This document shows positions 44,290 to 53,022 of a stretch of 60,428 nt of DNA, in pieces. The notes beneath the pieces were generated by a model. It was not told the origin of the DNA. It made no database searches and saw nothing but the letters and a program-made list of their open reading frames with translations. Made by a program: the position numbers and the translations under genes. How positions within the stretch are numbered: the stretch's first letter is position 1; each line of letters opens with the position of its first letter. The stretch lies in assembly GCF_016908655.1 (NCBI RefSeq), contig NZ_JAFBEI010000006.1, forward strand, positions 1 to 60,428, in the 5' to 3' direction. This stretch comes from Streptococcus saliviloxodontae. Lineage in GTDB: Bacteria > Bacillota > Bacilli > Lactobacillales > Streptococcaceae.

Positions 44290-45240
44290 ATGACAAATGA
44301 ATTTCATCATGTGACGGTGCTCTTGCACGAGACGGTTGACATGCTAGATATCAAGCCGGATGGTATTTATGTAGATGCGACACTCGGTGGTGCAGGGCAC
44401 TCGTCCTATTTATTATCACAATTATCAGAAAACGGTCATCTCTATTGTTTTGACCAAGACCAAAAAGCGATTGATAATGCTCAGATTAAACTAAAAGACT
44501 ATATTGATAGAGGCATGGTGACCTTTATCAAGGATAATTTCCGAAATCTACAGTCAAACTTATCGGCACTTGGTGTCACTGAGATTGATGGGATTCTCTA
44601 TGATTTGGGCGTGTCTAGTCCTCAGCTCGATGAGCGTGAGCGTGGCTTTTCTTACAAAAAAGATGCACCACTGGATATGCGAATGAACCGAGAAGCTAGC
44701 TTGACAGCCTACGATGTGGTCAATAGCTATGACTATCATGACTTGGTGCGTATCTTTTTCAAATACGGTGAGGATAAGTTTTCAAAACAAATTGCTCGTA
44801 AAATTGAAGAGGCTCGCAAGGTCAAACCAATTGAGACAACGACTGAATTAGCAGAGCTTATCAAGTCCGCTAAACCAGCCAAGGAGCTCAAGAAAAAAGG
44901 GCATCCAGCCAAACAGATTTTCCAAGCCATTCGTATCGAGGTCAATGACGAGCTAGGTGCTGCAGATGAGTCTATTCAGCAGGCTCTTGACTTACTTGCC
45001 TTGGACGGACGCATTTCGGTCATTACCTTCCATTCATTAGAAGATCGTTTGACCAAACAACTGTTCAAAGAAGCATCAACGGTGGAAGTTCCTAAAGGCT
45101 TGCCTTTTATTCCGGATGATATGCAGCCGAAGATTGCCTTGGTTAACCGCAAGCCAATTTTGCCGAGCCAAGAGGAACTAGAAGCCAATAACCGTGCTCA
45201 CTCTGCTAAACTCAGAGTAGCTAAAAAAGTTCGTATCTAA
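44290..45240 (+). CDS. rsmH: 16S rRNA (cytosine-1402-N4)-methyltransferase
   Basis: RsmH (MraW) adds a methyl group to N4 of C1402 in the ribosomal P site. The 316-residue product has [26 protein letters not shown] (SAM motif I), [18 protein letters not shown] and [14 protein letters not shown]. It is the first gene of the rsmH-ftsL-pbp2X-mraY cluster. An ATG at 44281 is in frame but lies inside the -10 box, so 44290 is the start. Confidence 0.97.
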   Translation: MTNEFHHVTVLLHETVDMLDIKPDGIYVDATLGGAGHSSYLLSQLSENGHLYCFDQDQKAIDNAQIKLKDYIDRGMVTFIKDNFRNLQSNLSALGVTEIDGILYDLGVSSPQLDERERGFSYKKDAPLDMRMNREASLTAYDVVNSYDYHDLVRIFFKYGEDKFSKQIARKIEEARKVKPIETTTELAELIKSAKPAKELKKKGHPAKQIFQAIRIEVNDELGAADESIQQALDLLALDGRISVITFHSLEDRLTKQLFKEASTVEVPKGLPFIPDDMQPKIALVNRKPILPSQEELEANNRAHSAKLRVAKKVRI

Positions 45241-45251
45241 GGAGAACTACT

Positions 45252-45581
45252 ATGCCAAGAGATAGGAGAAGTCAAGCTGTAGCAGTAGCGCTATCTAATA
45301 GAATACGTCAGTTAAGTCGGTTGGAGAAAGCCTTTTATGGTGCCATCATCATTACGGCAATTACCATGGCAGTGAGTCTCGTTTATCTGCAAAGCCGTAA
45401 TCAAGAAGTGAAACAACAGATTACTGACCTCAATTATCAAATTAACGATGCCGAAACAGCTCTTAATAATGCCAAACAAGAAGTGAATGAGTTGACTCGT
45501 GCTGACCGTATCAAACAAATTGCAGGTCAGGCAGGTCTCTCTATTCAAAATGATAATATTCAAAAGGTGGACGATAAATGA
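45252..45581 (+). CDS. ftsL: Cell division protein FtsL
   Basis: FtsL is a small bitopic protein of the divisome that pairs with DivIC/FtsB. The 109-residue product has a short cytoplasmic N terminus, one membrane helix (FYGAIIITAITMAVSLVYLQ, about 32-51) and an extracellular coiled coil (NQEVKQQITDLNYQINDAET onward). Identification rests on position between rsmH and pbp2X and this layout. It overlaps pbp2X by four bases. Confidence 0.94.
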   Translation: MPRDRRSQAVAVALSNRIRQLSRLEKAFYGAIIITAITMAVSLVYLQSRNQEVKQQITDLNYQINDAETALNNAKQEVNELTRADRIKQIAGQAGLSIQNDNIQKVDDK

Positions 45582-47845
45582 TGTCATACCTCAAAAAAAT
45601 CCGTACGGCTTTTATGAACTTTGTTGTCAAAGACAGAAAGAGTCCTGCTGATAATAGGAAGCATGTTGGACAAAACTTAATGTTACTTGCTGTTTTTATC
45701 TTCTTTGTCTTTGTTATCAATTTTGCGATTATTATTGGAACTGATAGCAAGTTTGGGGTAAATTTATCTCAAGGGGCTAAATCTGTCTATTCCAAGACAG
45801 AAGTCGTTCCAGCCAAGCGTGGAACCATTTACGATAGAAATGGAAATGTCATCGCTGAAGATTCAACAACGTATAGTGTTTACGCCGTCGTTGATACCTC
45901 TTATGTTACTTCGACGGGTGAAAAGCTCTTTGTTCAAGACTCGCAGTATGATACGATTGCTCAGATTTTTAATGAGCAACTCGGGATGGAAAAAGACTAT
46001 GTATTAAAGCAACTGAAGACTAAAAATGTTTACCAAGTTTCGTTTGGGACACAAGGGTCAGGCTTGAGTTATAGTAGCATGTCTAATTTGAAAGATGCTT
46101 TGGACAAGGCTAAGATTAAGGGCGTTGGCTTTGAAACAAGTACCAGTCGAATGTATCCGAATGGAACATTTGCTTCTCAATTTATTGGCCTAGCCCAATG
46201 GCAAGAGCAAAAAGATAAGACAAAGATTTTTACAGGTACTACAGGTTTAGAGTCCTCTCTAAATTCACTCTTATCAGGTACAGATGGTACCATGACCTAT
46301 GAGATTGATAAGAATGGCAATACCCTCTTAGGGACTGGAAAAGTAGATAAAAAGGCTATCAATGGTAAGGATATCTACACGACTTTAGATGCCACTTTAC
46401 AGACTTACCTTGAAACTCAAATGGATGTCTTCCAAGGAGAAGCTAATGGTGTCAACGCATCTGCTACTGTCGTTAATGCGAAGACAGGTGAAATTCTAGC
46501 AACAACACAAAGACCTACTTATAATTCAGATACTCAAGAAGGCTTGTCAGATTTAAAAGATTGGTCAACTCTTCTTTATCAATCCAATTATGAACCAGGA
46601 TCTACAATGAAGGTTATGTTGTTAGCTGCTGCGATTGACAATGGAACCTTCGATCCTAACGCCACTTACTCAAACGTGAACGGTGTTCAGGTGTCTGATG
46701 TAACCATCAACGACTGGTCTCTTAATGATGGTAGTTCAACAGGACAAACCATGACCTATGCTCAAGGTTTTGCCTATTCTTCAAACGTTGGAATGACTCT
46801 ACTTGAGCAGGCCATGGGAGATTCAACTTGGTCTAACTATCTCTCCTTGTATCGCTTTGGTTATCCGACGCGTTTTGGAATGAACGATGAGACGTCAGGC
46901 TCTATTTCTGATAACTCTGTTAATACAGCGCAATCTTCCTTTGGTCAAGGGATTAGTGTGACTCAGACTCAGATGCTCCGTGCCTTTACGGCCATTTCAA
47001 ATAACGGTACTATGCTCGAACCGCAGTTTATTTCACAGATTGTGGATACCAATAACGATTCACGCCGTGTAGCTAGTAAAGAAGTCGTGGGCCATCCAGT
47101 ATCAAAATCAGCTGCGAGTCAGACCCGTGATTACATGGTTACAGTTGGTACAGATCCTTACTTTGGTACCTTGTACAGCAAGACAAACGGAGGACCTATT
47201 ATTCAGGTTGGGGATTACTCAGTAGCGGTTAAATCTGGTACAGCGCAGATTGCAGCTGAAGATGGTAGTGGTTATATCACAGGAAAAAATCAAACCCTGA
47301 ATTCTGTTGTTGCTATGGTCCCTTCGGATGACCCAGACTTTATCATGTATGTGACAGTCCAACAACCGGAAAATTGGTCAGGTACTTTCTTTGCAGATGT
47401 CGTTAATCCTGTTCTAGAAGAAGCTATGTTGATGAAAGATAGCCTTACTGCTGACAGCTCAGCAAACAAACAAGATATTTCTAAGACGACTTCTTATAAG
47501 CTCTCAAAAATTGTTGGAGAAGCTCCAGGAGCTGTTACAGAAGAACTTCGTCGCAATCTGGTTCACCCTGTTCTTGTCGGTACAGGAAATGAAATTACCA
47601 AGGTATCAGTGAAAGAAGGTAGCAATCTAGCTCCTAACCAACAAGTTTTATTGCTAACAGATAAGTTAGAAACACTTCCTGATATGTATGGTTGGACGAA
47701 AGAAAATGTAGAAACCTTTGCCAAATGGACCGGTAAAAAGATTACTTTCAAAGGCTCCAAATCAGGAACAGTGACCAAACAAAACGTAGAAGCAGGTACC
47801 AGCATGGACAATGTTTCTAAAATTACAATAACAATAGGAGACTAA
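45578..47845 (+). CDS. pbp2X: Penicillin-binding protein 2X
   Basis: PBP2x is the class B transpeptidase of septal wall synthesis. The 755-residue product has one N-terminal membrane helix (about 34-53), a pedestal/dimerisation domain with [11 protein letters not shown], the transpeptidase domain with S342TMK, S401SN and K552SG, and two C-terminal PASTA domains. Spacing matches the pneumococcal protein. The active-site motifs are unaltered: STMK has its usual threonine and the residue after KSGTA is Gln, so the classic motif changes tied to beta-lactam resistance are not seen. Tandem ATGs at 45578 and 45581 overlap the ftsL stop. Confidence 0.97.
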   Translation: MMSYLKKIRTAFMNFVVKDRKSPADNRKHVGQNLMLLAVFIFFVFVINFAIIIGTDSKFGVNLSQGAKSVYSKTEVVPAKRGTIYDRNGNVIAEDSTTYSVYAVVDTSYVTSTGEKLFVQDSQYDTIAQIFNEQLGMEKDYVLKQLKTKNVYQVSFGTQGSGLSYSSMSNLKDALDKAKIKGVGFETSTSRMYPNGTFASQFIGLAQWQEQKDKTKIFTGTTGLESSLNSLLSGTDGTMTYEIDKNGNTLLGTGKVDKKAINGKDIYTTLDATLQTYLETQMDVFQGEANGVNASATVVNAKTGEILATTQRPTYNSDTQEGLSDLKDWSTLLYQSNYEPGSTMKVMLLAAAIDNGTFDPNATYSNVNGVQVSDVTINDWSLNDGSSTGQTMTYAQGFAYSSNVGMTLLEQAMGDSTWSNYLSLYRFGYPTRFGMNDETSGSISDNSVNTAQSSFGQGISVTQTQMLRAFTAISNNGTMLEPQFISQIVDTNNDSRRVASKEVVGHPVSKSAASQTRDYMVTVGTDPYFGTLYSKTNGGPIIQVGDYSVAVKSGTAQIAAEDGSGYITGKNQTLNSVVAMVPSDDPDFIMYVTVQQPENWSGTFFADVVNPVLEEAMLMKDSLTADSSANKQDISKTTSYKLSKIVGEAPGAVTEELRRNLVHPVLVGTGNEITKVSVKEGSNLAPNQQVLLLTDKLETLPDMYGWTKENVETFAKWTGKKITFKGSKSGTVTKQNVEAGTSMDNVSKITITIGD

Positions 47846-47846
47846 A

Positions 47847-48848
47847 ATGTTTTTTAGTATTATTACAGGTATAGTAGCCTTTATTTTAACCACTCTGACT
47901 ATGCCATACTTTATTCGCTACTATCAATTGAAAAAAATTGGTGGTCAGCAAATGCACGAAGATGTCAAGCAACATTTAGCCAAAGCAGGAACCCCAACCA
48001 TGGGTGGAACAGTCTTTCTTTTAGTAGCTGTTCTTGTATCTGCCGTTGATTCTTTCTTGATGCCAATTGGTCAAGGAGGCGTGATCATTGGGATATTATC
48101 AGTGATTATCATCTATGGTGTCATTGGTTTCTTAGACGATTTCTTGAAGATTTTCAAACAAATCAATGAAGGCTTGAAACCTTGGCAAAAAATGGTTCTT
48201 CAAATTATTGCGGGCTTAGTGTTTTACTTTGTTCATGTTGCTCCAAGTGGAACAAGCTCACTTAATCTATTTGGTTTCCATTTGCAGCTTGGCATTCTTT
48301 ACCTTTTCTTTGTTTTGTTTTGGGTTGTTGGATTTTCAAATGCGGTCAATCTAACAGATGGTATTGATGGGCTTGCGTCTATATCAGTTGTGATTAGCCT
48401 CTTAGCATATGGTGTAATTGCTTTTCACCAAAAACAATTTGATGTTTTAATGCTTATCGTGACAATGATCGGCTCTCTCTTAGGTTTCTTTGTCTACAAC
48501 CATAAGCCTGCCAAGGTCTTTATGGGAGATGTGGGTTCATTGGCATTGGGAGCTATGTTGGCAGCTATTTCAATCGCTTTACGTGTTGAGTGGACGCTAC
48601 TCCTTATTGGATTTGTCTATGTTTTTGAAACAGCATCAGTTATGATGCAGGTGTCTTATTTCAAATACACTAAGAAAAAATATGGTGAAGGACGACGTAT
48701 TTTTAGAATGACACCATTCCATCACCATTTGGAATTAGGTGGCTTGTCAGGGAAGTCTGAGAAGTGGTCTGAATGGAAGGTAGATGCTTTTCTTTGGACA
48801 GTAGGACTTGTTTGCTCAGCTATTGCCTTAGCTATTTTATACCTTTAA
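47847..48848 (+). CDS. mraY: Phospho-N-acetylmuramoyl-pentapeptide-transferase
   Basis: MraY makes lipid I by moving phospho-MurNAc-pentapeptide onto undecaprenyl phosphate at the membrane. The 333-residue product has about ten helices with the catalytic blocks [34 protein letters not shown] and [18 protein letters not shown] precedes the ATG, one base after the pbp2X stop. It closes the streptococcal division cluster and is followed by a terminator. Confidence 0.97.
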   Translation: MFFSIITGIVAFILTTLTMPYFIRYYQLKKIGGQQMHEDVKQHLAKAGTPTMGGTVFLLVAVLVSAVDSFLMPIGQGGVIIGILSVIIIYGVIGFLDDFLKIFKQINEGLKPWQKMVLQIIAGLVFYFVHVAPSGTSSLNLFGFHLQLGILYLFFVLFWVVGFSNAVNLTDGIDGLASISVVISLLAYGVIAFHQKQFDVLMLIVTMIGSLLGFFVYNHKPAKVFMGDVGSLALGAMLAAISIALRVEWTLLLIGFVYVFETASVMMQVSYFKYTKKKYGEGRRIFRMTPFHHHLELGGLSGKSEKWSEWKVDAFLWTVGLVCSAIALAILYL

Positions 48849-48855
48849 GATGATT

Positions 48856-48890
48856 AGAGTTAACGGTTTTTCTAACTGTTGACTCTTTTC
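48856..48890 (+). terminator. Terminator after mraY
   Basis: AGAGTTAACGGTT (48856-48868) pairs with AACTGTTGACTCT (48874-48886) over 13 bp with two G-U pairs, followed by TTTC. Confidence 0.75.
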
Positions 48891-48914
48891 ATTTTGCTAA
48901 AACCTATCTTTTAA

Positions 48915-48923
48915 TGGTATAAT
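48915..48923 (+). promoter_or_regulatory. Extended -10 promoter of the DEAD-box helicase gene
   Basis: TGGTATAAT is an extended -10 element. The transcript should start near 48930, giving a leader of about 75 bases that contains a tiny open reading frame. Confidence 0.6.
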
Positions 48924-48958
48924 GGGAGGGAAACAATTTATAGAAAAGGATAGGAACG

Positions 48959-48976
48959 ATGGTTCGAAAAAGCTAA
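48959..48976 (+). CDS. Candidate leader peptide MVRKS upstream of the helicase gene
   Basis: A five-codon frame (ATG GTT CGA AAA AGC TAA) is preceded by AAAGGATAGGA, which is a better ribosome site than the one before the helicase start 28 bases downstream. It may be a regulatory leader peptide or chance. No conservation data are available here. Confidence 0.3.
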   Translation: MVRKS

Positions 48977-49004
48977 GAGACTGACTGTTGTTCCATACTA
49001 AAAG

Positions 49005-50348
49005 ATGTCATTTAAAGATTTTAATTTTAAAAAATACATTCAAGAGGCTCTTGATGAAATCAAGTTTACAGAGCCAACGGATGTTCAAAAGAAGCTTATC
49101 CCTGTGGTACGTTCAGGGCGTGACTTGGTGGGAGAATCCAAAACAGGTTCTGGGAAAACACACACCTTCTTATTACCGATTTTTGAGAAACTGGATGAAA
49201 GCAAGCAAGACGTTCAAGTGGTCATTACAGCGCCGTCTCGTGAGTTAGCAACCCAGATTTATCAAGCGACCAAGCAAATTGCAGACCACTCTGAAACAGA
49301 AATTCGTGTGGTCAACTATGTTGGTGGTACAGATAAACTCCGTCAAATTGAGAAGCTAAAGGTTGCACAGCCTCATATTGTTATCGGAACACCAGGCCGT
49401 ATCTATGATTTGGTACAATCAGGTGACCTTGACATCCATAAGGCACATACTTTTGTTGTTGACGAGGCTGACATGACTATGGATATGGGATTCCTAGATA
49501 CAGTCGATAAGATTGCAGCTGGCTTGCCAAAAGAAGTTCAAATCTTAGTCTTTTCAGCGACTATTCCACAAAAATTACAACCATTCTTGAAGAAATACCT
49601 GACAAATCCTGTCATGGAAAAAATCAAGACGTCAACAGTCATTGCAGATACTATTGATAACTGGTTGATTTCAACCAAAGGGCGTGATAAGAATGCTCAG
49701 ATTTTACAATTATCTAAGATTCTCAATCCTTACTTGGCTATGATTTTCGTCAATACTAAGGAACGTGCGGATGATTTGCATGCTTACCTAGTCTCCAACG
49801 GTCTCAAGGTAGCTAAAATCCATGGTGGTATCCCTCCTCGTGAACGTAAGCGTATCATGAACCAAGTCAAAAATCTTGATTACGAGTACATTGTAGCGAC
49901 AGACTTGGCGGCACGTGGTATTGATATCGAGGGTGTCAGCCATGTCATCAATGATGCTATTCCACAGGATCTCTCATTCTTTGTTCACCGTGTGGGTCGT
50001 ACAGGACGTAACGGTTTGTCAGGCACAGCTATCACCCTCTACCAACCTAGTGATGACTCAGATATCCGTGAACTTGAGAAATTGGGCGTAGCCTTTGTAC
50101 CAAAAGTGGTCAAAGATGGTGAAATCCAAGATACCTACGATCGTGACCGTCGTGCTAATCGTGAGAAATCTTACAAGAAGCTAGATACTGAGATGATCGG
50201 TTTAGTTAAGAAGAAAAAGAAAAAAATCAAACCTGGCTACAAGAAGAAAATTCAGTGGAAGGTTGATGAAAAACGTAAACGTGAGCGCCGTGCTGAAGCG
50301 AGAGCAAAAGGACGTGCAGAACGTAAAGCTAAGAAACAGTCATTTTAA
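49005..50348 (+). CDS. DEAD-box RNA helicase, CshB-like
   Basis: This 447-residue ATP-dependent RNA helicase has motif I SKTGSGKT, motif II VDEAD, motif III SAT, ATDLAARGID and motif VI HRVGRTGR. The Q-motif region KFTEPTDVQ is present. The C-terminal tail is strongly basic (KKKKKKIKPGYKKK and later Lys/Arg repeats), suited to RNA binding, as in CshB of Bacillus. Such proteins help ribosome assembly and cold growth. The start has only a weak ribosome site (TAAAAG). Confidence 0.93.
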   Translation: MSFKDFNFKKYIQEALDEIKFTEPTDVQKKLIPVVRSGRDLVGESKTGSGKTHTFLLPIFEKLDESKQDVQVVITAPSRELATQIYQATKQIADHSETEIRVVNYVGGTDKLRQIEKLKVAQPHIVIGTPGRIYDLVQSGDLDIHKAHTFVVDEADMTMDMGFLDTVDKIAAGLPKEVQILVFSATIPQKLQPFLKKYLTNPVMEKIKTSTVIADTIDNWLISTKGRDKNAQILQLSKILNPYLAMIFVNTKERADDLHAYLVSNGLKVAKIHGGIPPRERKRIMNQVKNLDYEYIVATDLAARGIDIEGVSHVINDAIPQDLSFFVHRVGRTGRNGLSGTAITLYQPSDDSDIRELEKLGVAFVPKVVKDGEIQDTYDRDRRANREKSYKKLDTEMIGLVKKKKKKIKPGYKKKIQWKVDEKRKRERRAEARAKGRAERKAKKQSF

Positions 50349-50438
50349 GGCTGAGTGGTTAGTAAGTGTCTAAAGGGTCTATGTTTTAGACTTTAAATAA
50401 AGAGCAGAAGCTAGCTAGCCTTTACTGACTGTTACATG

Positions 50439-50482
50439 AAAGCAGTATTTGAGATAGGGATATCTTGAGTACTGCTTTTTAT
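50439..50482 (+). terminator. Terminator after the helicase gene
   Basis: AAAGCAGTA (50439-50447) pairs with TACTGCTTT (50470-50478), with AGATA/TATCT inside, and TTATTTTT follows. The stretch from 50483 to 50596 is A/T-rich and holds the cre-like palindrome described separately. Confidence 0.75.
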
Positions 50483-50541
50483 TTTTATTAGTGTAAATCT
50501 CATTTTGTATAAAATAGAGAAAATAAGATAATAATTTGATG

Positions 50542-50563
50542 AGAAAGCGTTTTATATAACGCT
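50542..50563. promoter_or_regulatory. cre-like palindrome upstream of menA-ndh-cyd
   Basis: AGAAAGCGTTTTAT (50542-50555) matches the CcpA consensus TGWAARCGYTWNCW in 12 of 14 positions. It overlaps a perfect palindrome AGCGTT-6-AACGCT (50546-50563). The site is about 80 bases before the predicted transcript start. Confidence 0.45.
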
Positions 50564-50596
50564 AACATATGAATTGTAAAAAATAATCGAAATAGT

Positions 50597-50624
50597 TTGA
50601 AATTTCATTGTTTTGCTCTATAAT
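50597..50624 (+). promoter_or_regulatory. Promoter of the menA-ndh-cyd genes
   Basis: TTGAAA (50597-50602) and TATAAT (50619-50624) are 16 bp apart. GAGGAG precedes the menA start at 50660. Confidence 0.65.
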
Positions 50625-50659
50625 GATGTAGTTAATGTTCATAGGCGAGGAGTGATGTG

Positions 50660-51559
50660 ATGACATTTCCAGTTTTTCTGGAGTTAGTAGAAATAAAGGC
50701 AAAAACGGCTAGTATTTTACCGTTTTTAGTAGGTTTATGCTATTCCTATTTTATGTATGGGACGATACAGCCTCTTTTGGCCCTACTTTTTTTTGTGGCA
50801 ATGATTTTATTTAATATGTTTGTTGACGTTTGGGATAATTATCAAGATTATAAAAATGCTCATGATAACGATTACCTGGAACAAACAAACATCATTGGAC
50901 GAGAAGGGCTAAAATTAAGGCAGTTAGAGTGGTTGTTGGCAGCCATGTTTATATCATCAGCTTTGATAGGATTACTTATAGTATATGTGGTAGGGCTGTC
51001 ATTACTCTATTTGGGGCTCTTTTGTTTTGCAGTTGGAGTTTTGTATTCGGCTGGACCTAGACCTTTGTCTAGTTTGCCCTTAGGTGAGATTTTTTCAGGC
51101 GTGACAATGGGTTTTATGATCTGTTTGATTACTGTTTTCATTAATACTCACACTGTATTTGATTGGAACTGGTACTCAGTGATGGAAGTCTTTTTAATTT
51201 CCTTGCCATGTACACTATGGATTTCAAATTTGATGTTAGCCAACAACCTTTGCGATAAGGAAGAGGATGAGAAAAATCATCGCTACACATTGGTACATTA
51301 TACAGGGGTGAAAGGTGGTTTGTATCTTTTTGCACTGACCAATGTACTAGCAGTTATGGCTATCCCATTACAATATTGTTTAGGATTAGCACCATCTACT
51401 GTATTATGGAGTTTGGTCATGATTCCTTTTGTTATTAAGCAGACGCGATTGCTTTGGAATAAGCAAGTAAAAGCAGAAACCTTCAGTGCAGCTGTTAAGA
51501 TTTTAGCTTTAGGATCAACCATTTACGTTATTACTTTTGCACTTGGACTCATGATGTAA
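50660..51559 (+). CDS. menA: 1,4-dihydroxy-2-naphthoate polyprenyltransferase
   Basis: MenA joins a polyprenyl chain to 1,4-dihydroxy-2-naphthoate, giving demethylmenaquinone, the membrane electron carrier. The 299-residue product has about eight helices and both Asp-rich prenyl-diphosphate sites, NMFVDVWDNYQDYKNAHD and NNLCDKEEDEKNHRYT. UbiA-type relatives differ in these motifs. ndh follows after 13 bases. A GTG at 50657 would add one residue; the ATG at 50660 fits GAGGAG better. No earlier men genes are in the window. Confidence 0.92.
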   Translation: MTFPVFLELVEIKAKTASILPFLVGLCYSYFMYGTIQPLLALLFFVAMILFNMFVDVWDNYQDYKNAHDNDYLEQTNIIGREGLKLRQLEWLLAAMFISSALIGLLIVYVVGLSLLYLGLFCFAVGVLYSAGPRPLSSLPLGEIFSGVTMGFMICLITVFINTHTVFDWNWYSVMEVFLISLPCTLWISNLMLANNLCDKEEDEKNHRYTLVHYTGVKGGLYLFALTNVLAVMAIPLQYCLGLAPSTVLWSLVMIPFVIKQTRLLWNKQVKAETFSAAVKILALGSTIYVITFALGLMM

Positions 51560-51572
51560 GGAGAAGAATCAC

Positions 51573-52781
51573 ATGAAAGAAGTTGTCGTACTAGGAGCTG
51601 GCTATGCTGGCTTAAAAGCAGTAAGAAAATTGCAGAAAGAATCTGGTGATTTTCACATTATCTTAGTGGATCGCAATGATTATCATTACGAAGCAACCGA
51701 ACTACACGAAGTTGCTTCAGGTTCACAACCCCGCGAAAAAATATCATATCCGATCAAGGATGTTTTGAATCTAAAAAAAGTAACTTTTATTCAAGATTCT
51801 GTAACAAAGGTTGATCGTTCCAGTCAGACAGTTAGCTTGGCTAATACCAGTGATTTGCATTATGATTATTTGGTAGTGGCACTAGGTTTTTGTTCAGAAA
51901 CGTTTGGTATTACAGGAGCGCAGGAGAATGCTCTTCAAATGGTTGATGTCAATACTGCCGAAGCTATTCACAATCATATTGTTAAGACAATGACAAAATA
52001 CCGTGAAACAAAAGATCGTAATTATCTCCGTTTGTTGATTTGTGGCGCTGGTTTTACAGGTATCGAGTTAGCTGGTGCCTTTGTTGATGAGCGTAAAAAA
52101 TACGCGGAGTTGGCAGGTGTCAGTCCAGAAGAGATTGAAATTATCTGTGTGGAAGCAGCGACATCTATTTTACCGATGTTTAAGAAAGAATTGGCGCAAT
52201 ACGGTACAGAGTTAATTGAAAAATTAGGTATCACATTGATGCTTGGTTCTATGATTAAAGAAATTAAACCAGGAGAAGTGGTTTATGCGCAGGGACAAGA
52301 TGCACAAGAGTTGCAAACTATCTCAGCAGAAACAATTATCTGGACGACTGGAGTTAGTGGAAGTCCTGTTATGGCTGAATCTGGCTTCAATCAACGCCGT
52401 GGTCGAGTGGTTGTTGCCAATGATTTGCGTGATCCAGACCATCCAAATGTTTATGTCGTTGGTGACGTCTCAGCCTTTATGGATCCGGAAACAAATCGCC
52501 CTTATCCAACAACGGCTCAAATTGCGACACGAATGGGAGCTCATGTAGGTAAAAACTTAGCGCGTCAATTGAAAGGTGAAGAGCCAGAAGATTTTAGTTA
52601 TACCTCTCAAGGGACAGTGGCTTCTGTTGGTAATACCCATGCTTTGGGTGAGGTTGGACCAGCAGCATTGAAGGGTTATCCTGCTTCTGTTTTGAAAAAA
52701 GTGATTATGAACAAATCTCTTCTAGATATTGGTGGCCTCAAAGAGCTTTTGGCGCGTGGACGCTTTGACCTTTATCATTAA
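51573..52781 (+). CDS. ndh: Type II NADH dehydrogenase (NDH-2)
   Basis: NDH-2 passes electrons from NADH to the membrane quinone without pumping protons. The 402-residue flavoprotein has an FAD-binding VVLGAGYAGLKAVRKL (4-19), the second dinucleotide fold LLICGAGFTGIELAGAFVDE (about 152-171), the VYVVGDVSAF block and a C-terminal amphipathic end that attaches to the membrane. It lies between menA and cydA, so its likely quinone is the MenA product. AAGGAGA precedes the ATG. Confidence 0.93.
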   Translation: MKEVVVLGAGYAGLKAVRKLQKESGDFHIILVDRNDYHYEATELHEVASGSQPREKISYPIKDVLNLKKVTFIQDSVTKVDRSSQTVSLANTSDLHYDYLVVALGFCSETFGITGAQENALQMVDVNTAEAIHNHIVKTMTKYRETKDRNYLRLLICGAGFTGIELAGAFVDERKKYAELAGVSPEEIEIICVEAATSILPMFKKELAQYGTELIEKLGITLMLGSMIKEIKPGEVVYAQGQDAQELQTISAETIIWTTGVSGSPVMAESGFNQRRGRVVVANDLRDPDHPNVYVVGDVSAFMDPETNRPYPTTAQIATRMGAHVGKNLARQLKGEEPEDFSYTSQGTVASVGNTHALGEVGPAALKGYPASVLKKVIMNKSLLDIGGLKELLARGRFDLYH

Positions 52782-52904
52782 GAGTGATGTAGGATAGAAG
52801 GAGAGCTGAGAGGTTTTCGCCAAATACTATCTTATTTTTTCTGATAAGGATACAATACTAAAATGCACAATCGCTACATTGATTTTGAAATTCTAGTAAT
52901 TGTG

Positions 52905-53000
52905 TGATCAAGTAGATGAATGATCAGCTACTTGGCTAAGTGGATAAGCTGATAAAAATGAGTTAGAGACCTTTGTTTTAGGCTTATTAGTATCAGCTAC
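52905..53000 (+). promoter_or_regulatory. Alternative hairpins in the ndh-cydA gap
   Basis: AGCTGAT (52947-52953) can pair with ATCAGCT upstream (52923-52929) or with ATCAGCT downstream (52992-52998). The downstream pairing extends as AGCTGATA/TATCAGCT plus AATGAG/CTTATT. A further CAAGTAG/CTACTTG stem (52909-52915 with 52928-52934) competes with the upstream one. The layout is that of a switch or attenuator, but there is no T-run, and no ligand class is recognised. Confidence 0.35.
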
Positions 53001-53022
53001 ATCCTATAAAAGAGGAGAGATT

